A stretch of 64,000 bases of DNA from JAAELZ01 sp965223465 (GCA_965223465.1 OZ245025.1:124001-188000); one strand, 5' to 3'; shown: positions 8,660 through 17,287, numbered from the stretch's first letter. Numbers and translations are program-made. Notes: generated from the letters alone by a model not told the origin.

Positions 8660-9430
8660 TTAGAAAAGGGTATTCTGATAATGATGTCCGCTGGTATCGC
8701 AGCGGCTTATTCTGAGTTCTACGGGGGTTTTGTCTAGCGTGAGCGCTACGCGTTCAATTGCCAGCAGGGGAGTGCCGACTTCAATGTTGAGCAGTGCTGC
8801 GTCTTTGTGATTCGCACTGATCGCGCGTAATTGTTCATTTGCACTATGAATCGTGATTCCATATTGCTTTTCATAAAGTTCATACAATAGGTTTGGCAAT
8901 TGACAGTCGTTCGCCTTACCCAGGTTTTTAAACGGCTTTTCGGGCAGTACCACAGTTTCAACAATGGTTGGTTTCGATCCCATTTTTCTGATTCGCTCAA
9001 TTTTGATTACTTTATCTCTAGAATTAAGTGCAAGTTTGGACGCTTCTCGCTTGGTGGGTTTTTTTGTGTGGCAGCTTAAAACTTCGCTATCGGGTAGGAC
9101 CTTGTGTCCATGATCATCGCTAATATGAAAAAAGTGAAACAGCGCGCGCTCGTTGTTATGGTTGGATACAAAGGTACCGAGTCCTTGTCGGCGGGTGAGT
9201 ACATTGCTTTCCACCAGTTCAGTAATAGCTTTACGTACCGTGCCCTGACTCACATCCAGCTCTTGCGCGAGGTTGATTTCACTGGGAATAATTGCACCAG
9301 GCTTCCACTCTCCATTACTGATTCTGGCAACGAGAAGCTCAATGATTTGTAGATAAAGCGGAATGGAACCTTTGCCTGTTGATAGCATGGTTTGATTAGT
9401 GTCTGATAATTTGAGGTCGGTTGAAATCAC
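8660..9430 (-). CDS. GntR/HutC-family transcriptional regulator (UTRA ligand domain)
   Basis: DNA-binding regulator of 256 residues. Residues about 22-95 form the GntR winged helix-turn-helix (PLYLQIIELLVARISNGEWK, then PSEINLAQELDVSQGTVRKA and LTRRQGLGTFV); about 115-250 form a UTRA effector domain like HutC (ERIRKMG, YELYEKQYGI, LLAIERVALTLDKTPVELRIS). The assigned start is GTG. It is divergent from suyA and the spacer holds a perfect 18-bp palindrome beside the suyA promoter; a twin of that palindrome lies before the TRAP genes. It is therefore the best candidate for the local regulator of the sulfonate island, probably sensing DHPS, sulfolactate or a related compound; effector and sign of control are inference. 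Confidence 0.88.
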   Translation of the reverse strand: MISTDLKLSDTNQTMLSTGKGSIPLYLQIIELLVARISNGEWKPGAIIPSEINLAQELDVSQGTVRKAITELVESNVLTRRQGLGTFVSNHNNERALFHFFHISDDHGHKVLPDSEVLSCHTKKPTKREASKLALNSRDKVIKIERIRKMGSKPTIVETVVLPEKPFKNLGKANDCQLPNLLYELYEKQYGITIHSANEQLRAISANHKDAALLNIEVGTPLLAIERVALTLDKTPVELRISRCDTSGHHYQNTLF

Positions 9431-9615
9431 GGGCGATTATAGTAGCCCAAAGATGGCTCGTCATCGCCCTGCGTTATAAATCTTTTCGACCACGTCTGGC
9501 GTAAATACGCATAAATAGCTTGGTTTTTGCTGTAGCGTTTTAATGTCGTTTGGTCTTTTCAAATCGCAAAAATCGATTGTAATGGACCAAATAGTAATGT
9601 CAGCATATTAATATA

Positions 9616-9633
9616 TAGTCTTATATAAGACTA
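9616..9633. promoter_or_regulatory. Putative operator O1 (18-bp perfect palindrome) before suyA
   Basis: TAGTCTTATATAAGACTA is a perfect palindrome ending two bases before a -35 hexamer. A second palindrome at 17962-17979 differs only at the third and sixteenth positions, which keep their complementarity. This covariation points to binding by a dimeric regulator, most likely the divergently encoded GntR protein. Confidence 0.65.
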
Positions 9634-9634
9634 G

Positions 9635-9663
9635 TTGACGTGGATATTCGTATAATATAATAT
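9635..9663 (+). promoter_or_regulatory. Putative suyA promoter
   Basis: TTGACG (9635-9640) and TAATAT (9658-9663) are 17 bases apart, 45 bases before the suyA start. The -35 lies immediately after palindrome O1, so a bound regulator would contact or block polymerase. A better -10 hexamer, TATAAT at 9651, is only 10 bases from the -35 and is less likely to pair with it. Confidence 0.5.
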
Positions 9664-9708
9664 TTTACCTTCGAAAAAACAATTGACTGTAAGCCAGTAG
9701 AGGAAAAT

Positions 9709-9990
9709 ATGATCGAATTTGTAGTCCATGATGAAGGAGATAGCGTCGGTGTTGTGGTGGTAGAAGGCGTAAAAAAGGGGGATGAATTAACCGGGTGGGT
9801 CATGGATCAGGATAAGGAAATAAAATTTACAGCAACAACCGATATTCCGATTGGCCATAAATTGGCGATTAAGCCACTCAGTACGGGGGATACCGTAATC
9901 AAGTACAGCACAGACATTGGAAAAGTGGTGGCGAATATCGGCATGGGTGAGCATGCTCATGTTCACAATATTAAAACCAAGCGTTGGTGA
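9709..9990 (+). CDS. suyA: (2R)-sulfolactate sulfo-lyase small subunit SuyA
   Basis: With SuyB it cleaves (R)-3-sulfolactate to pyruvate and sulfite in the cytoplasm. The protein is a single SAF-type domain of 93 residues, as in the N-terminal part of altronate/galactarate dehydratases, ending with GMGEHAHVHNIKTKRW, where the HxHN motif is typical of this domain. A ribosome binding site GAGG precedes ATG 9709. The first gene of the suyA-suyB-hpsN-SDR-ADH run. By itself the SAF domain could belong to a sugar-acid dehydratase; the neighbouring hpsN gene is what points to sulfolactate. Confidence 0.85.
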   Translation: MIEFVVHDEGDSVGVVVVEGVKKGDELTGWVMDQDKEIKFTATTDIPIGHKLAIKPLSTGDTVIKYSTDIGKVVANIGMGEHAHVHNIKTKRW

Positions 9991-10045
9991 AGCAAGCAAA
10001 AACCCCCTTCAGTTCGACCGCCTAAAAATATCAGGAGAATATAAA

Positions 10046-11221
10046 ATGAATCAAGCACTTAGCAACGCCACAATTACTGGTTATCGACGCGAGAATGGCC
10101 GGGTTGGGGTACGTAACCATGTGATTATATTGCCCGTAGATGACTTATCCAACGCTGCCTGCGAAGCGGTAGCGAACAATATACCCCACGCGATGGCGCT
10201 GCCTCATCCCTATGGCCGCTTACAGTTTGGAGAAGATTTGGATCTTCATTTTCGTACCTTAATTGGTACCGGCGCTAACCCGAATGTCGCTGCGGTCGTC
10301 GTAATTGGCATTGAAAATGGTTGGACACAAAAAATTGTAGACGGTATCGCGAAGACAGGTAAACCGGTGACGGGTTTTGGAATCGAGCAACATGGCGATC
10401 ATGAGACCATTATGCAAGCCTCGAAAGTGGCCCGAGAATACGTGCAGTGGGCTTCTGAACGACACCGAGAAGAAGTACCTATTAGCGAACTTTGGGTTTC
10501 CACCAAATGTGGGGAATCGGACACCACATCGGGCTGTGGATCAAACCCTACGGTGGGCAACGCATTTGATAAATTATATCCGCACGGAACCACACTGTTG
10601 TTCGGAGAAACATCAGAAATTACCGGCGGTGAGCATCTGGTTGCAGAACGTTGTCGCAACGACGAGGTACGTGAGCAATTCATGTTCATGTTTAATCGCT
10701 ATCAGGATATGATCAATCGCCACAAGACCTCAGATTTGTCCGATTCTCAGCCGACCAAGGGGAATATTGAGGGAGGATTGACAACCATTGAAGAAAAAGC
10801 GCTCGGCAATATCCAGAAAATTGGTAAGGAGTGCATCGTTGATGGGGTGCTGGACAAAGCGGAAGAACCGACCGGCCCAGGGTTGTGGTTTATGGATTCT
10901 TCTTCTGCTGCGGCTGAAATGGTCACGCTGGCCGCCGCCGCGGGCTATGTGGTGCATTTATTCCCAACTGGACAGGGGAACATTATCGGTAACCCTATCA
11001 TTCCCGTGATCAAGCTGTGCGCCAACCCACGCACTGTGCGCACTATGGGCGAGCATATTGATGTAGATGTTTCTGGCCTGCTACGCAAGGAAATGTCGCC
11101 GTCTGAAGCGGGTGACGCATTGCTTGAGTCCATGTTCCGAACCGCTAACGGTAGGCTGACGGCTGCTGAAGCGCTGGGGCATAATGAGTTTGTTCTGACT
11201 CGATTATATGAAAGTGCATGA
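10046..11221 (+). CDS. suyB: (2R)-sulfolactate sulfo-lyase large subunit SuyB
   Basis: Catalytic subunit of sulfolactate sulfo-lyase, a member of the UxaA/GarD dehydratase family that removes sulfite instead of water. ATG 10046 follows CAGGAG and gives 391 residues, matching the roughly 42-kDa SuyB; the open frame also runs upstream into suyA but without a binding site. Family features: TGYRRENGRVGVRNHVIILP at the start, the cysteine motif STKCGESDTTSGCGSNPTVG near residue 150, and GPGLWFMDSS followed by FPTGQGN. It lies 55 bases after suyA and 45 before hpsN. Sulfite release creates a need for detoxification that no gene in the window obviously meets. Confidence 0.88.
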   Translation: MNQALSNATITGYRRENGRVGVRNHVIILPVDDLSNAACEAVANNIPHAMALPHPYGRLQFGEDLDLHFRTLIGTGANPNVAAVVVIGIENGWTQKIVDGIAKTGKPVTGFGIEQHGDHETIMQASKVAREYVQWASERHREEVPISELWVSTKCGESDTTSGCGSNPTVGNAFDKLYPHGTTLLFGETSEITGGEHLVAERCRNDEVREQFMFMFNRYQDMINRHKTSDLSDSQPTKGNIEGGLTTIEEKALGNIQKIGKECIVDGVLDKAEEPTGPGLWFMDSSSAAAEMVTLAAAAGYVVHLFPTGQGNIIGNPIIPVIKLCANPRTVRTMGEHIDVDVSGLLRKEMSPSEAGDALLESMFRTANGRLTAAEALGHNEFVLTRLYESA

Positions 11222-11266
11222 TTTTAAAAGCGTACACCACACTTCAATTGAGTAGAGGAGTCAAAT

Positions 11267-12568
11267 ATGACCATTAAATACCTGAAAAAGGCCGAAAAAA
11301 CGGCTGCTACCGGCGAAGACGATACCCGAAAAGTTGTCGCAAAAATGCTGTCTGAAATAGAAGCTGGCGGTGAAGAAAAGGCTGTTGAATATGCGGAAAA
11401 ATTGGATAACTATCAGGGAAACGTGGTAGTGACGGCTGAAGAAATTGAAGCTGCTGCTGGTAAGGTGTCGCCGCAAATGCAGGATGACATTCAGTTCGCG
11501 TATGATCGAGTGCGTCGTTTTGCTGAGAAACAACGCGAAGCATTGATTGATTTTGAGGTCGAATTATCACCGGGTTTGTATGCTGGTCAGAAACAAATAC
11601 CTGTTGCAACTGCGGGATGTTATGTCCCGGGCGGACGATATGCACATGTTGCTTCGGCCATTATGTCGGTGGCGACAGCTAAAGCAGCCGGCGTAAACCA
11701 TGTTATCGCCTGTTCACCCCCGAAGCCCGAAGAAGGTGTCCATCCGGCCATTATTTATACCGCTAATCTGTGTGGCGCGGATACCATATTGGCAATGGGT
11801 GGCGTCCAGGGGATTGCGGCCATGACATTTGGGCTGTTTACCGGCCATCCGGCAGATATCTTGGTCGGACCAGGAAATCGATTTGTTGCTGAGGCCAAGC
11901 GTATGTTGTTCGGGAGAGTCGGGATTGATTTATTCGCAGGGCCGACGGAAATCGCGGTTATCGCAGATGAAACGGCTGATGCGGAAATAGTTGCCAGCGA
12001 TCTTGTTGGTCAGGCGGAGCATGGGCTGGATTCACCTTGCTGGTTGATTACCACTGATCGGGATCTCGGGCAGGCGGTACTGAAGCTCGTACCGGAATAT
12101 ATTGCCAGATTGCCTGATACGGCGCGTACGGCGGCCGAAGTGTCTTGGCGAGATTACGGAGAAGTTGTGTTATGCAGTAATCGTGAAGAAGCGGCAGAAG
12201 TGAGTGATCAATACGCTGCTGAGCATCTTGAAGTGCAAGCCAAGGATTTAGACTGGTGGGTAAATCGCTTACGTAACTACGGGTCATTGTTTGTCGGAGA
12301 AGAAACGACAGTTGCATTCGGTGACAAATGTTCGGGTACCAATCATATCCTGCCGACCAAGGGTGCGGGGCGCTATACCGGGGGCTTATCGGTCGGAAAA
12401 TTTATCAAGACGGTGACCACGCAGCGCATGAGTCGCGAAGCCAACCGGGAAGTGGCCGCTGCTGCGGCACGTATTTCCAGGCTGGAAGGCATGGAAGCGC
12501 ATGCGCGGACGGGTGATGATCGACTGCATAAATATTTCCCGGGAGAAACCTTCAAACTGGAGCCCTGA
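11267..12568 (+). CDS. hpsN: Sulfopropanediol 3-dehydrogenase HpsN (histidinol dehydrogenase family)
   Basis: Oxidises (R)-DHPS in two NAD-linked steps to (R)-sulfolactate, the SuyAB substrate. The 433-residue protein is a HisD homologue: CYVPGGRYAH, GVQGIAAMTFG, VGPGNRFVAEAKR, GPTEIAVIAD, zinc-site residues in GQAEHGLDSP, the catalytic EH pair in AAEHLEV, the aspartate in FGDKCSGTNHILPT and the final histidine in EGMEAHAR. All HisD metal and catalytic residues are kept, so it is probably active. No his biosynthesis genes lie nearby, while suyAB precede it directly and two DHPS-type dehydrogenases follow; that context makes HpsN more likely than HisD. A histidinol or amino-alcohol dehydrogenase cannot be excluded by sequence alone. 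Confidence 0.87.
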   Translation: MTIKYLKKAEKTAATGEDDTRKVVAKMLSEIEAGGEEKAVEYAEKLDNYQGNVVVTAEEIEAAAGKVSPQMQDDIQFAYDRVRRFAEKQREALIDFEVELSPGLYAGQKQIPVATAGCYVPGGRYAHVASAIMSVATAKAAGVNHVIACSPPKPEEGVHPAIIYTANLCGADTILAMGGVQGIAAMTFGLFTGHPADILVGPGNRFVAEAKRMLFGRVGIDLFAGPTEIAVIADETADAEIVASDLVGQAEHGLDSPCWLITTDRDLGQAVLKLVPEYIARLPDTARTAAEVSWRDYGEVVLCSNREEAAEVSDQYAAEHLEVQAKDLDWWVNRLRNYGSLFVGEETTVAFGDKCSGTNHILPTKGAGRYTGGLSVGKFIKTVTTQRMSREANREVAAAAARISRLEGMEAHARTGDDRLHKYFPGETFKLEP

Positions 12569-12570
12569 AT

Positions 12571-13329
12571 ATTTCCATTTTTGATATCAATAATAAAGTT
12601 GCCCTGGTCACCGGGGCGAGTTCAGGCATCGGTCAACGCCAGGCCCAGGTTTTGGCAGGCGCAGACGCATCGGTGGTATTGATTGGGCGCCGACAGCAAG
12701 CACTCGACGCAACCGCTAAAGAAATTGAAGCAGCGGGCGGCAGGGCAGCGGGTATTTCAGCCGATTTGAGCGATTTGGCAGGACTCCCAGGGGTTGCCGA
12801 ACGCGCGAAAGCGTTTTTCGGTACGATCGATATTTTAGTCAATGCCGCTGGTGTAAATCTTCGGCAAGCGCCTGAAGAAATCACGCTAGAAAGCTGGGAA
12901 CTTACCTTGAACCTCAACTTGGCCACCCCATTTTTTCTGGCACGTGAACTCATATCTGATATGCAATCCAGCGGCTGGGGTAGAATTATTAATATTGCTT
13001 CTTTGCAGTCCAGCAGGGCGTTTCAAAACGGGCTTGCTTACGGTGCTTCCAAGGGTGGGGTGGCACAGCTTACCCGTGCCATGGCGGAAGCTTGGTCCGG
13101 ACGGGGTATCAACGCCAATGCGATCGCGCCAGGCTTTTTTCCGACTGGTCTTACCGCACCGGTATATCAGAACGCCGAACTGACGGCTAAGTTGGCCAAG
13201 CAGACCGCAATAGGGCGCAACGGGGCGTTGCAGGACCTTGACGGCATTACCCTATTCCTGGCCTCAGCCGCGTCAGATTATGTAACTGGTCAAGTAATGT
13301 ATCTTGACGGTGGGTTCACCGCTAAATAG
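12571..13329 (+). CDS. hpsO: Short-chain dehydrogenase, likely DHPS 2-dehydrogenase (hpsO-like), with an ATT start codon
   Basis: Classical SDR of 252 residues: nucleotide-binding TGASSGIG (residues 15-22), NAAG, catalytic serine in NIASLQSS, and Tyr-Lys in YGASKGG. In C. pinatubonensis, HpsO and HpsP interconvert DHPS enantiomers through the 2-keto form; which partner matches this SDR is inferred from the neighbourhood. There is no ATG, GTG or TTG between the hpsN stop and TTG 12652, and a TTG start there would delete the whole nucleotide-binding motif. ATT 12571 lies eight bases after GGAG (12559-12562) and gives a typical SDR N-terminus reading MSIFDINNKVALVTG. CTG 12565 is a weaker alternative, being only two bases from the GGAG. 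Two bases separate it from hpsN, so translation is coupled. Confidence 0.82.
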   Translation: MSIFDINNKVALVTGASSGIGQRQAQVLAGADASVVLIGRRQQALDATAKEIEAAGGRAAGISADLSDLAGLPGVAERAKAFFGTIDILVNAAGVNLRQAPEEITLESWELTLNLNLATPFFLARELISDMQSSGWGRIINIASLQSSRAFQNGLAYGASKGGVAQLTRAMAEAWSGRGINANAIAPGFFPTGLTAPVYQNAELTAKLAKQTAIGRNGALQDLDGITLFLASAASDYVTGQVMYLDGGFTAK

Positions 13330-13338
13330 AGAGAATCA

Positions 13339-14331
13339 GTGCAAGCACTAGTCTACATCGATACCCAGGAAGTTCAATTTCGTGAAGAGCCCGACCCAGT
13401 GGCCGTTTCGGGTGAGGCGTTGGTAAAAATCGAAGCAGTTGGGATATGTGGTTCGGATATGCACGCGTATCATGGGCACGATGCACGCCGGGTTCCGCCA
13501 TTAATTCTGGGGCATGAGGCGGCGGGCCAGGTACAGACCGGTGCACATGCGGGGCGGCGTGTCGTGCTGAACCCGCTGATAACTTGTGGACGTTGTAATC
13601 ACTGTCTCGGTGGCCGAACCAATTTGTGCGCAAATCGCGAACTGATCGGTATGCGACGCGCCGGGGCTTTTGCGCAATACATCAATATTCCAGAACAGAA
13701 CCTGCTGGACATACCACCGGATATGGATTCGGTTACCGCGAGTTTGACCGAGCCAGCGGCGACTTCATTGCATGCAATCTATTTGGCGGAGCGGATATCC
13801 CATCGTCCACTCTCAGAATTGCGGGTTCTCATTCTCGGAGGCGGGTCGATCGGCGTATTCGCCGCGTTGATGCTAAAACACAAAGGTTGTGTATCAATTA
13901 TCCTGGGGGACACTAATCAACTCAGACGAGATACCGCTGCGAGACTTGGTTGCTGTGACGTTTATGATCCATTGGGTACAGCACTTCCAGAAGAGGGTAG
14001 CTTTGATCTGGTGATTGATGCGGTCGGCAGCGGTAAAACACGTGCGGCTGCATCACAGATGGTTAGTTCGGGGGGCATTATTTCGCATGTTGGCCTGCAG
14101 GATAATGAAGCCGGACTCGACACACGCAGAATAACGCTGGAGGAAATCACCTTCCTTGGAAACTATACCTATAGCGTGGTCGATTTGCGCGCTGCGATAG
14201 ATTTACTCTACAGCGATGCACTTGGGTCATTGGAGTGGGTTGAAACAAGGCCACTGTCCGAGGGCGCGCAGGCCTTTAAGGACATTCATCAAGGGCAAGC
14301 TGCTTCGCCAAAAATCGTACTCGCGCCCTGA
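13339..14331 (+). CDS. hpsP: Zinc-dependent alcohol dehydrogenase, likely DHPS 2-dehydrogenase (hpsP-like)
   Basis: Medium-chain dehydrogenase of 330 residues starting with GTG nine bases after the SDR stop. It has the catalytic zinc site (GICGSDMHAYHG, GHEAAG), a full four-cysteine structural zinc lobe (CGRCNHCLGGRTNLC) and the Rossmann motif LGGGSIGVFAA. With the SDR it would form the pair that interconverts (S)- and (R)-DHPS via the ketone so that both can enter HpsN. Last gene of the suyAB-hpsN unit; convergent with the antiporter gene. The exact substrate and stereochemistry are inference, since many polyol dehydrogenases look alike. Confidence 0.82.
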   Translation: MQALVYIDTQEVQFREEPDPVAVSGEALVKIEAVGICGSDMHAYHGHDARRVPPLILGHEAAGQVQTGAHAGRRVVLNPLITCGRCNHCLGGRTNLCANRELIGMRRAGAFAQYINIPEQNLLDIPPDMDSVTASLTEPAATSLHAIYLAERISHRPLSELRVLILGGGSIGVFAALMLKHKGCVSIILGDTNQLRRDTAARLGCCDVYDPLGTALPEEGSFDLVIDAVGSGKTRAAASQMVSSGGIISHVGLQDNEAGLDTRRITLEEITFLGNYTYSVVDLRAAIDLLYSDALGSLEWVETRPLSEGAQAFKDIHQGQAASPKIVLAP

Positions 14332-14465
14332 GTAGTGCTTTAAAACCCTGCTGCCCGATCCAGCGCAGCAAACGCAGATGAAATCCGTTTGTTGGCGAAT
14401 ATCATACTCGCTAGGGAGCCAATGTCTCCCTGGCATGGTTTTGCTTAGATCTACAGCGAATTCAC

Positions 14466-15449
14466 TTAGCTGAGCGCAGCACCTGAGGCAGCCTGGTAGT
14501 ATAAATAACACTGATAGAGTACAAAACTTGCTAGGAAAACTGCGCCATTAAACCGCGTAATCAGGCAGCGGGTTGCCTTGGGAAATTGCGATACCAGGTA
14601 TAACAGGATGGTTAAAACCAACATGACGGGTAAATCACGCAGAATTGCGTTGTTAGATATGCTGAAGGTGGTCATTACCGAGGGTAAACCAATCACTGCC
14701 AGGGAGTTAAACAAATTTGAGCCAATCACATTCCCCATCACCAATTCAGGCTCGCCTTTGCGGGCGCCAGATATGGCTGCTGCCAGTTCCGGAAGTGAAG
14801 TGCCCAGCGCAACAATGGTCAAGCCGATGATAAGCTCGCTTACCCCAAGTGCAGTGGCGATATTGACGGCTCCCCAGACCAGTAATTTAGAGCTCCCAAC
14901 CAGCACCAGAAGCCCGGCCACAGTCAAGAACAGCGCTTTAGCACCCGACATATCTTGGGGTATTTCCTGCTCCATTTCATGCGCAACCGGATCGTTCGGA
15001 TCGGTGCTGGCGATGCGGACCAAATAGGCCAGCGCCAGAAACAGGTAAACGAGTAACAGCACTCCATCCAGTAATCCAAGTTGCCTATCCCATAGCGTCC
15101 AGGTCATCAACGTAGTAGCTCCCATGAATATAGGAAACTCTCTTTTTATCAGGACAGAGCGAAATCTCAGCGGAATAAAGATGGCTGTTGCGCCGAGAAT
15201 CAAGCCAATATTTGCGATATTTGAGCCCAGCGCGTTACCGATTGCCAGATCGGGCGTGTCTTCTGCGACCGAAAACAGGGAAATCAGGATTTCTGGAGCA
15301 GACGTGCCAAAGCCGACGATGGTAATGCCAATAATCAAGGTGGAGACCCCCAGCTTCTGGGCAATAACGGCAGCACCTTCCACAAACTCGTCAGCACTCC
15401 AGACTAGCAAGGCCAGCGATACGATAACGGCTACAATCGATAACAGCAT
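14466..15449 (-). CDS. Calcium/sodium antiporter-like protein (CaCA family, YrbG type)
   Basis: Integral membrane protein of 327 residues with about ten membrane segments in two homologous halves. Each half carries the alpha-repeat signature of the family: TIVGFGTSAPEI (about residue 43) and TIVALGTSLPEL (about 205), with the acidic residues needed for cation exchange. It sits inside the sulfonate island but on the opposite strand, convergent with the zinc dehydrogenase gene and divergent from the GMC gene. A housekeeping Na+/Ca2+ exchanger is the default reading; a role in the island, for instance anion or ion balance during TRAP-driven Na+ entry, is possible but unsupported. Confidence 0.85.
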   Translation of the reverse strand: MLLSIVAVIVSLALLVWSADEFVEGAAVIAQKLGVSTLIIGITIVGFGTSAPEILISLFSVAEDTPDLAIGNALGSNIANIGLILGATAIFIPLRFRSVLIKREFPIFMGATTLMTWTLWDRQLGLLDGVLLLVYLFLALAYLVRIASTDPNDPVAHEMEQEIPQDMSGAKALFLTVAGLLVLVGSSKLLVWGAVNIATALGVSELIIGLTIVALGTSLPELAAAISGARKGEPELVMGNVIGSNLFNSLAVIGLPSVMTTFSISNNAILRDLPVMLVLTILLYLVSQFPKATRCLITRFNGAVFLASFVLYQCYLYYQAASGAALS

Positions 15450-15610
15450 GGAATATTTGTATGAGTGGATTTGATGAATTAAAAGCGTTTAAATGAATAA
15501 TTCTGGGGGAAATTGGTGGTTGGAATATTCATACAGTAGCTTATTTTATGTGTGATGCTAATTCATTAAAACGGATATTATACATATAAAATGGCAATAA
15601 TATTAATTAT

Positions 15611-15627
15611 TGATACAATAAGTATCA
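15611..15627. repeat. Inverted repeat in the antiporter/GMC intergenic region
   Basis: TGATAC and GTATCA flank a 5-base AATAA spacer, 53 bases before the preferred GMC start. Surrounding sequence is very AT-rich. It could be a regulator site of the divergent promoter region, but it is unlike the O1/O2 palindromes. Confidence 0.35.
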
Positions 15628-15679
15628 TTTTATGTTATATATTGCTTCTTAAGTGCTTTTTATTCACCCACGTCCATCA

Positions 15680-17287
15680 ATGAAACACGCCGATCAGTCG
15701 TATGATTATATAATCGTTGGAGCCGGTTCGGCGGGATGTGTGCTAGCCAATCGATTATCGGAACAGACCGATAAGCAAGTATTACTGATTGAGGCGGGTG
15801 GCCCAGATATCAACCCCTGGATTCACATTCCGGTGGGATATTTTAAAACCATGCATAATCCAGCAACAGACTGGTGCTATAAAACCCAGCCAGATGATGG
15901 GATAGCGGGTCGCCAATTGCAGTGGCCCCGCGGGAAAGTACTGGGAGGATCAAGTTCGCTCAATGGATTGCTTTATGTTCGAGGGCAAGCCGAAGACTAT
16001 GACCATTGGGCAGCGTTGGGGAACGCTGGGTGGTCTTATGAAGAAGTATTACCCTACTTTAAAAAATCAGAAGACCAGGAGCGAGGTGCCGATGCCTATC
16101 ACGGTGTCGGTGGTCCGTTGAAAGTATCCGATTTGCGTTTACGTCGGCCCATAGCGGATTATTTTATTCAAGCAGCCGAGCAGATAGGCATCCCTTTCAA
16201 TGAAGACTACAATGCTGAGAATCAGGAAGGGGTTGCGTATTTTCAGCAAACCGCGCATAAGGGTTTTCGTTGGAGTACGGCTAAAGGTTTTCTCAAGCCT
16301 GCTAGAAACCGGCGCAACCTTACTATACTCACGCGCGCCCAGACCACCCGAGTCTTGCTTGAGGGCAACTTGGTGAAGGGGGTGGAGTGTCTGATAGGTG
16401 GTGAACGGGTTGTGAAACAGGCAAAGCGTGAAGTGATACTGGCGGCTGGTGCAATCGGGTCCCCACAATTGTTACAGCTGTCGGGGATTGGTCCTGCTGA
16501 CCTTTTGGCGAAAGCAGGTGTGCCGCTTATCAATGAGCTGCCCGGTGTAGGTCAAAATTTGCAGGATCATTTGCAGATTCGGCTCGTATATAAAACCAGC
16601 CAGCGCACGTTAAACGATGAGGTCAACAATTTGCTCAAGCAGGCATGGGTCGGCCTGAAATATATACTCACCCGCACCGGGCCGTTAACCCTCGCTGCCA
16701 GCCAGGTAGCTATTTTTACTAGGTCCAACCCGGATGTTAAGCGGCCCGATATCCAGTTTCATATGCAACCTTTAAGTGCAGATAAACCCGGCGATGGGGC
16801 GCATAAATTTTCAGCGTTTACGTCATCAGTATGCCAATTGCGCCCATATAGTCGCGGACATATCGCAATTACTTCTGACGATCCGTTACAGTATCCAGAA
16901 ATTCATCCCAATTACTTATCCGATGAACGTGATCTACAAGTGGCGATCGATGGCATCAAGGTGGCTCGGCGTATCGCCTCTGCAGATGCACTCGCGCCCC
17001 ATATCATTGGTGAATACGTTCCGGGAGAGCAATATCAGACGGACGAGGAACTGCTTGAGGCCGCGCGTTTATACAGTCAGACCATCTATCACCCTGTGGG
17101 TACCTGTAAAATGGGGCAGGATGAAATGGCCGTTGTTGATCCGCGCCTTAAAGTCCATGGTATGCGGGGACTAAGGGTGGTGGACGCTTCAATCATGCCA
17201 GAGATCGTATCTGGGAATACCAATGCGCCAACGATCATGATTGCGGAAAAAGCCGCAGATATGATTAAGCATGACCATCAATCGTAA
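15680..17287 (+). CDS. GMC-family FAD oxidoreductase (choline dehydrogenase-like)
   Basis: Flavoprotein alcohol dehydrogenase of 535 residues from ATG 15680; a GTG at 15653 would add nine residues and neither start has a good ribosome binding site. Features in order: FAD-binding DYIIVGAGSAGCVLANRLSE, GMC signature 1 region (GGSSSLNGLLYVRG), signature 2 (GAIGSPQLLQLSGIGP), catalytic histidine in YHPVGTCKMG and the closing NTNAPTIMIAEKAAD. No signal peptide or membrane segment is seen. Isethionate dehydrogenase IseJ belongs to this family, so within a sulfonate island it may oxidise another short hydroxy-sulfonate or DHPS itself to an aldehyde; an ordinary choline or polyol substrate is equally possible. 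It begins a run with the stress protein and TRAP genes. Confidence 0.85.
   Translation: MKHADQSYDYIIVGAGSAGCVLANRLSEQTDKQVLLIEAGGPDINPWIHIPVGYFKTMHNPATDWCYKTQPDDGIAGRQLQWPRGKVLGGSSSLNGLLYVRGQAEDYDHWAALGNAGWSYEEVLPYFKKSEDQERGADAYHGVGGPLKVSDLRLRRPIADYFIQAAEQIGIPFNEDYNAENQEGVAYFQQTAHKGFRWSTAKGFLKPARNRRNLTILTRAQTTRVLLEGNLVKGVECLIGGERVVKQAKREVILAAGAIGSPQLLQLSGIGPADLLAKAGVPLINELPGVGQNLQDHLQIRLVYKTSQRTLNDEVNNLLKQAWVGLKYILTRTGPLTLAASQVAIFTRSNPDVKRPDIQFHMQPLSADKPGDGAHKFSAFTSSVCQLRPYSRGHIAITSDDPLQYPEIHPNYLSDERDLQVAIDGIKVARRIASADALAPHIIGEYVPGEQYQTDEELLEAARLYSQTIYHPVGTCKMGQDEMAVVDPRLKVHGMRGLRVVDASIMPEIVSGNTNAPTIMIAEKAADMIKHDHQS

Noticed and set aside
9499..9510. GCGTA-AA-TACGC inverted repeat upstream of gntR as an autoregulatory operator
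   Set aside because: Only 5-bp arms, found once, and unlike the strong O1/O2 palindromes; not enough to call.
11267..12568. Reading hpsN as histidine-biosynthetic hisD
   Set aside because: All HisD residues are present, but there are no his genes nearby and the gene lies between suyB and two DHPS-type dehydrogenase genes.
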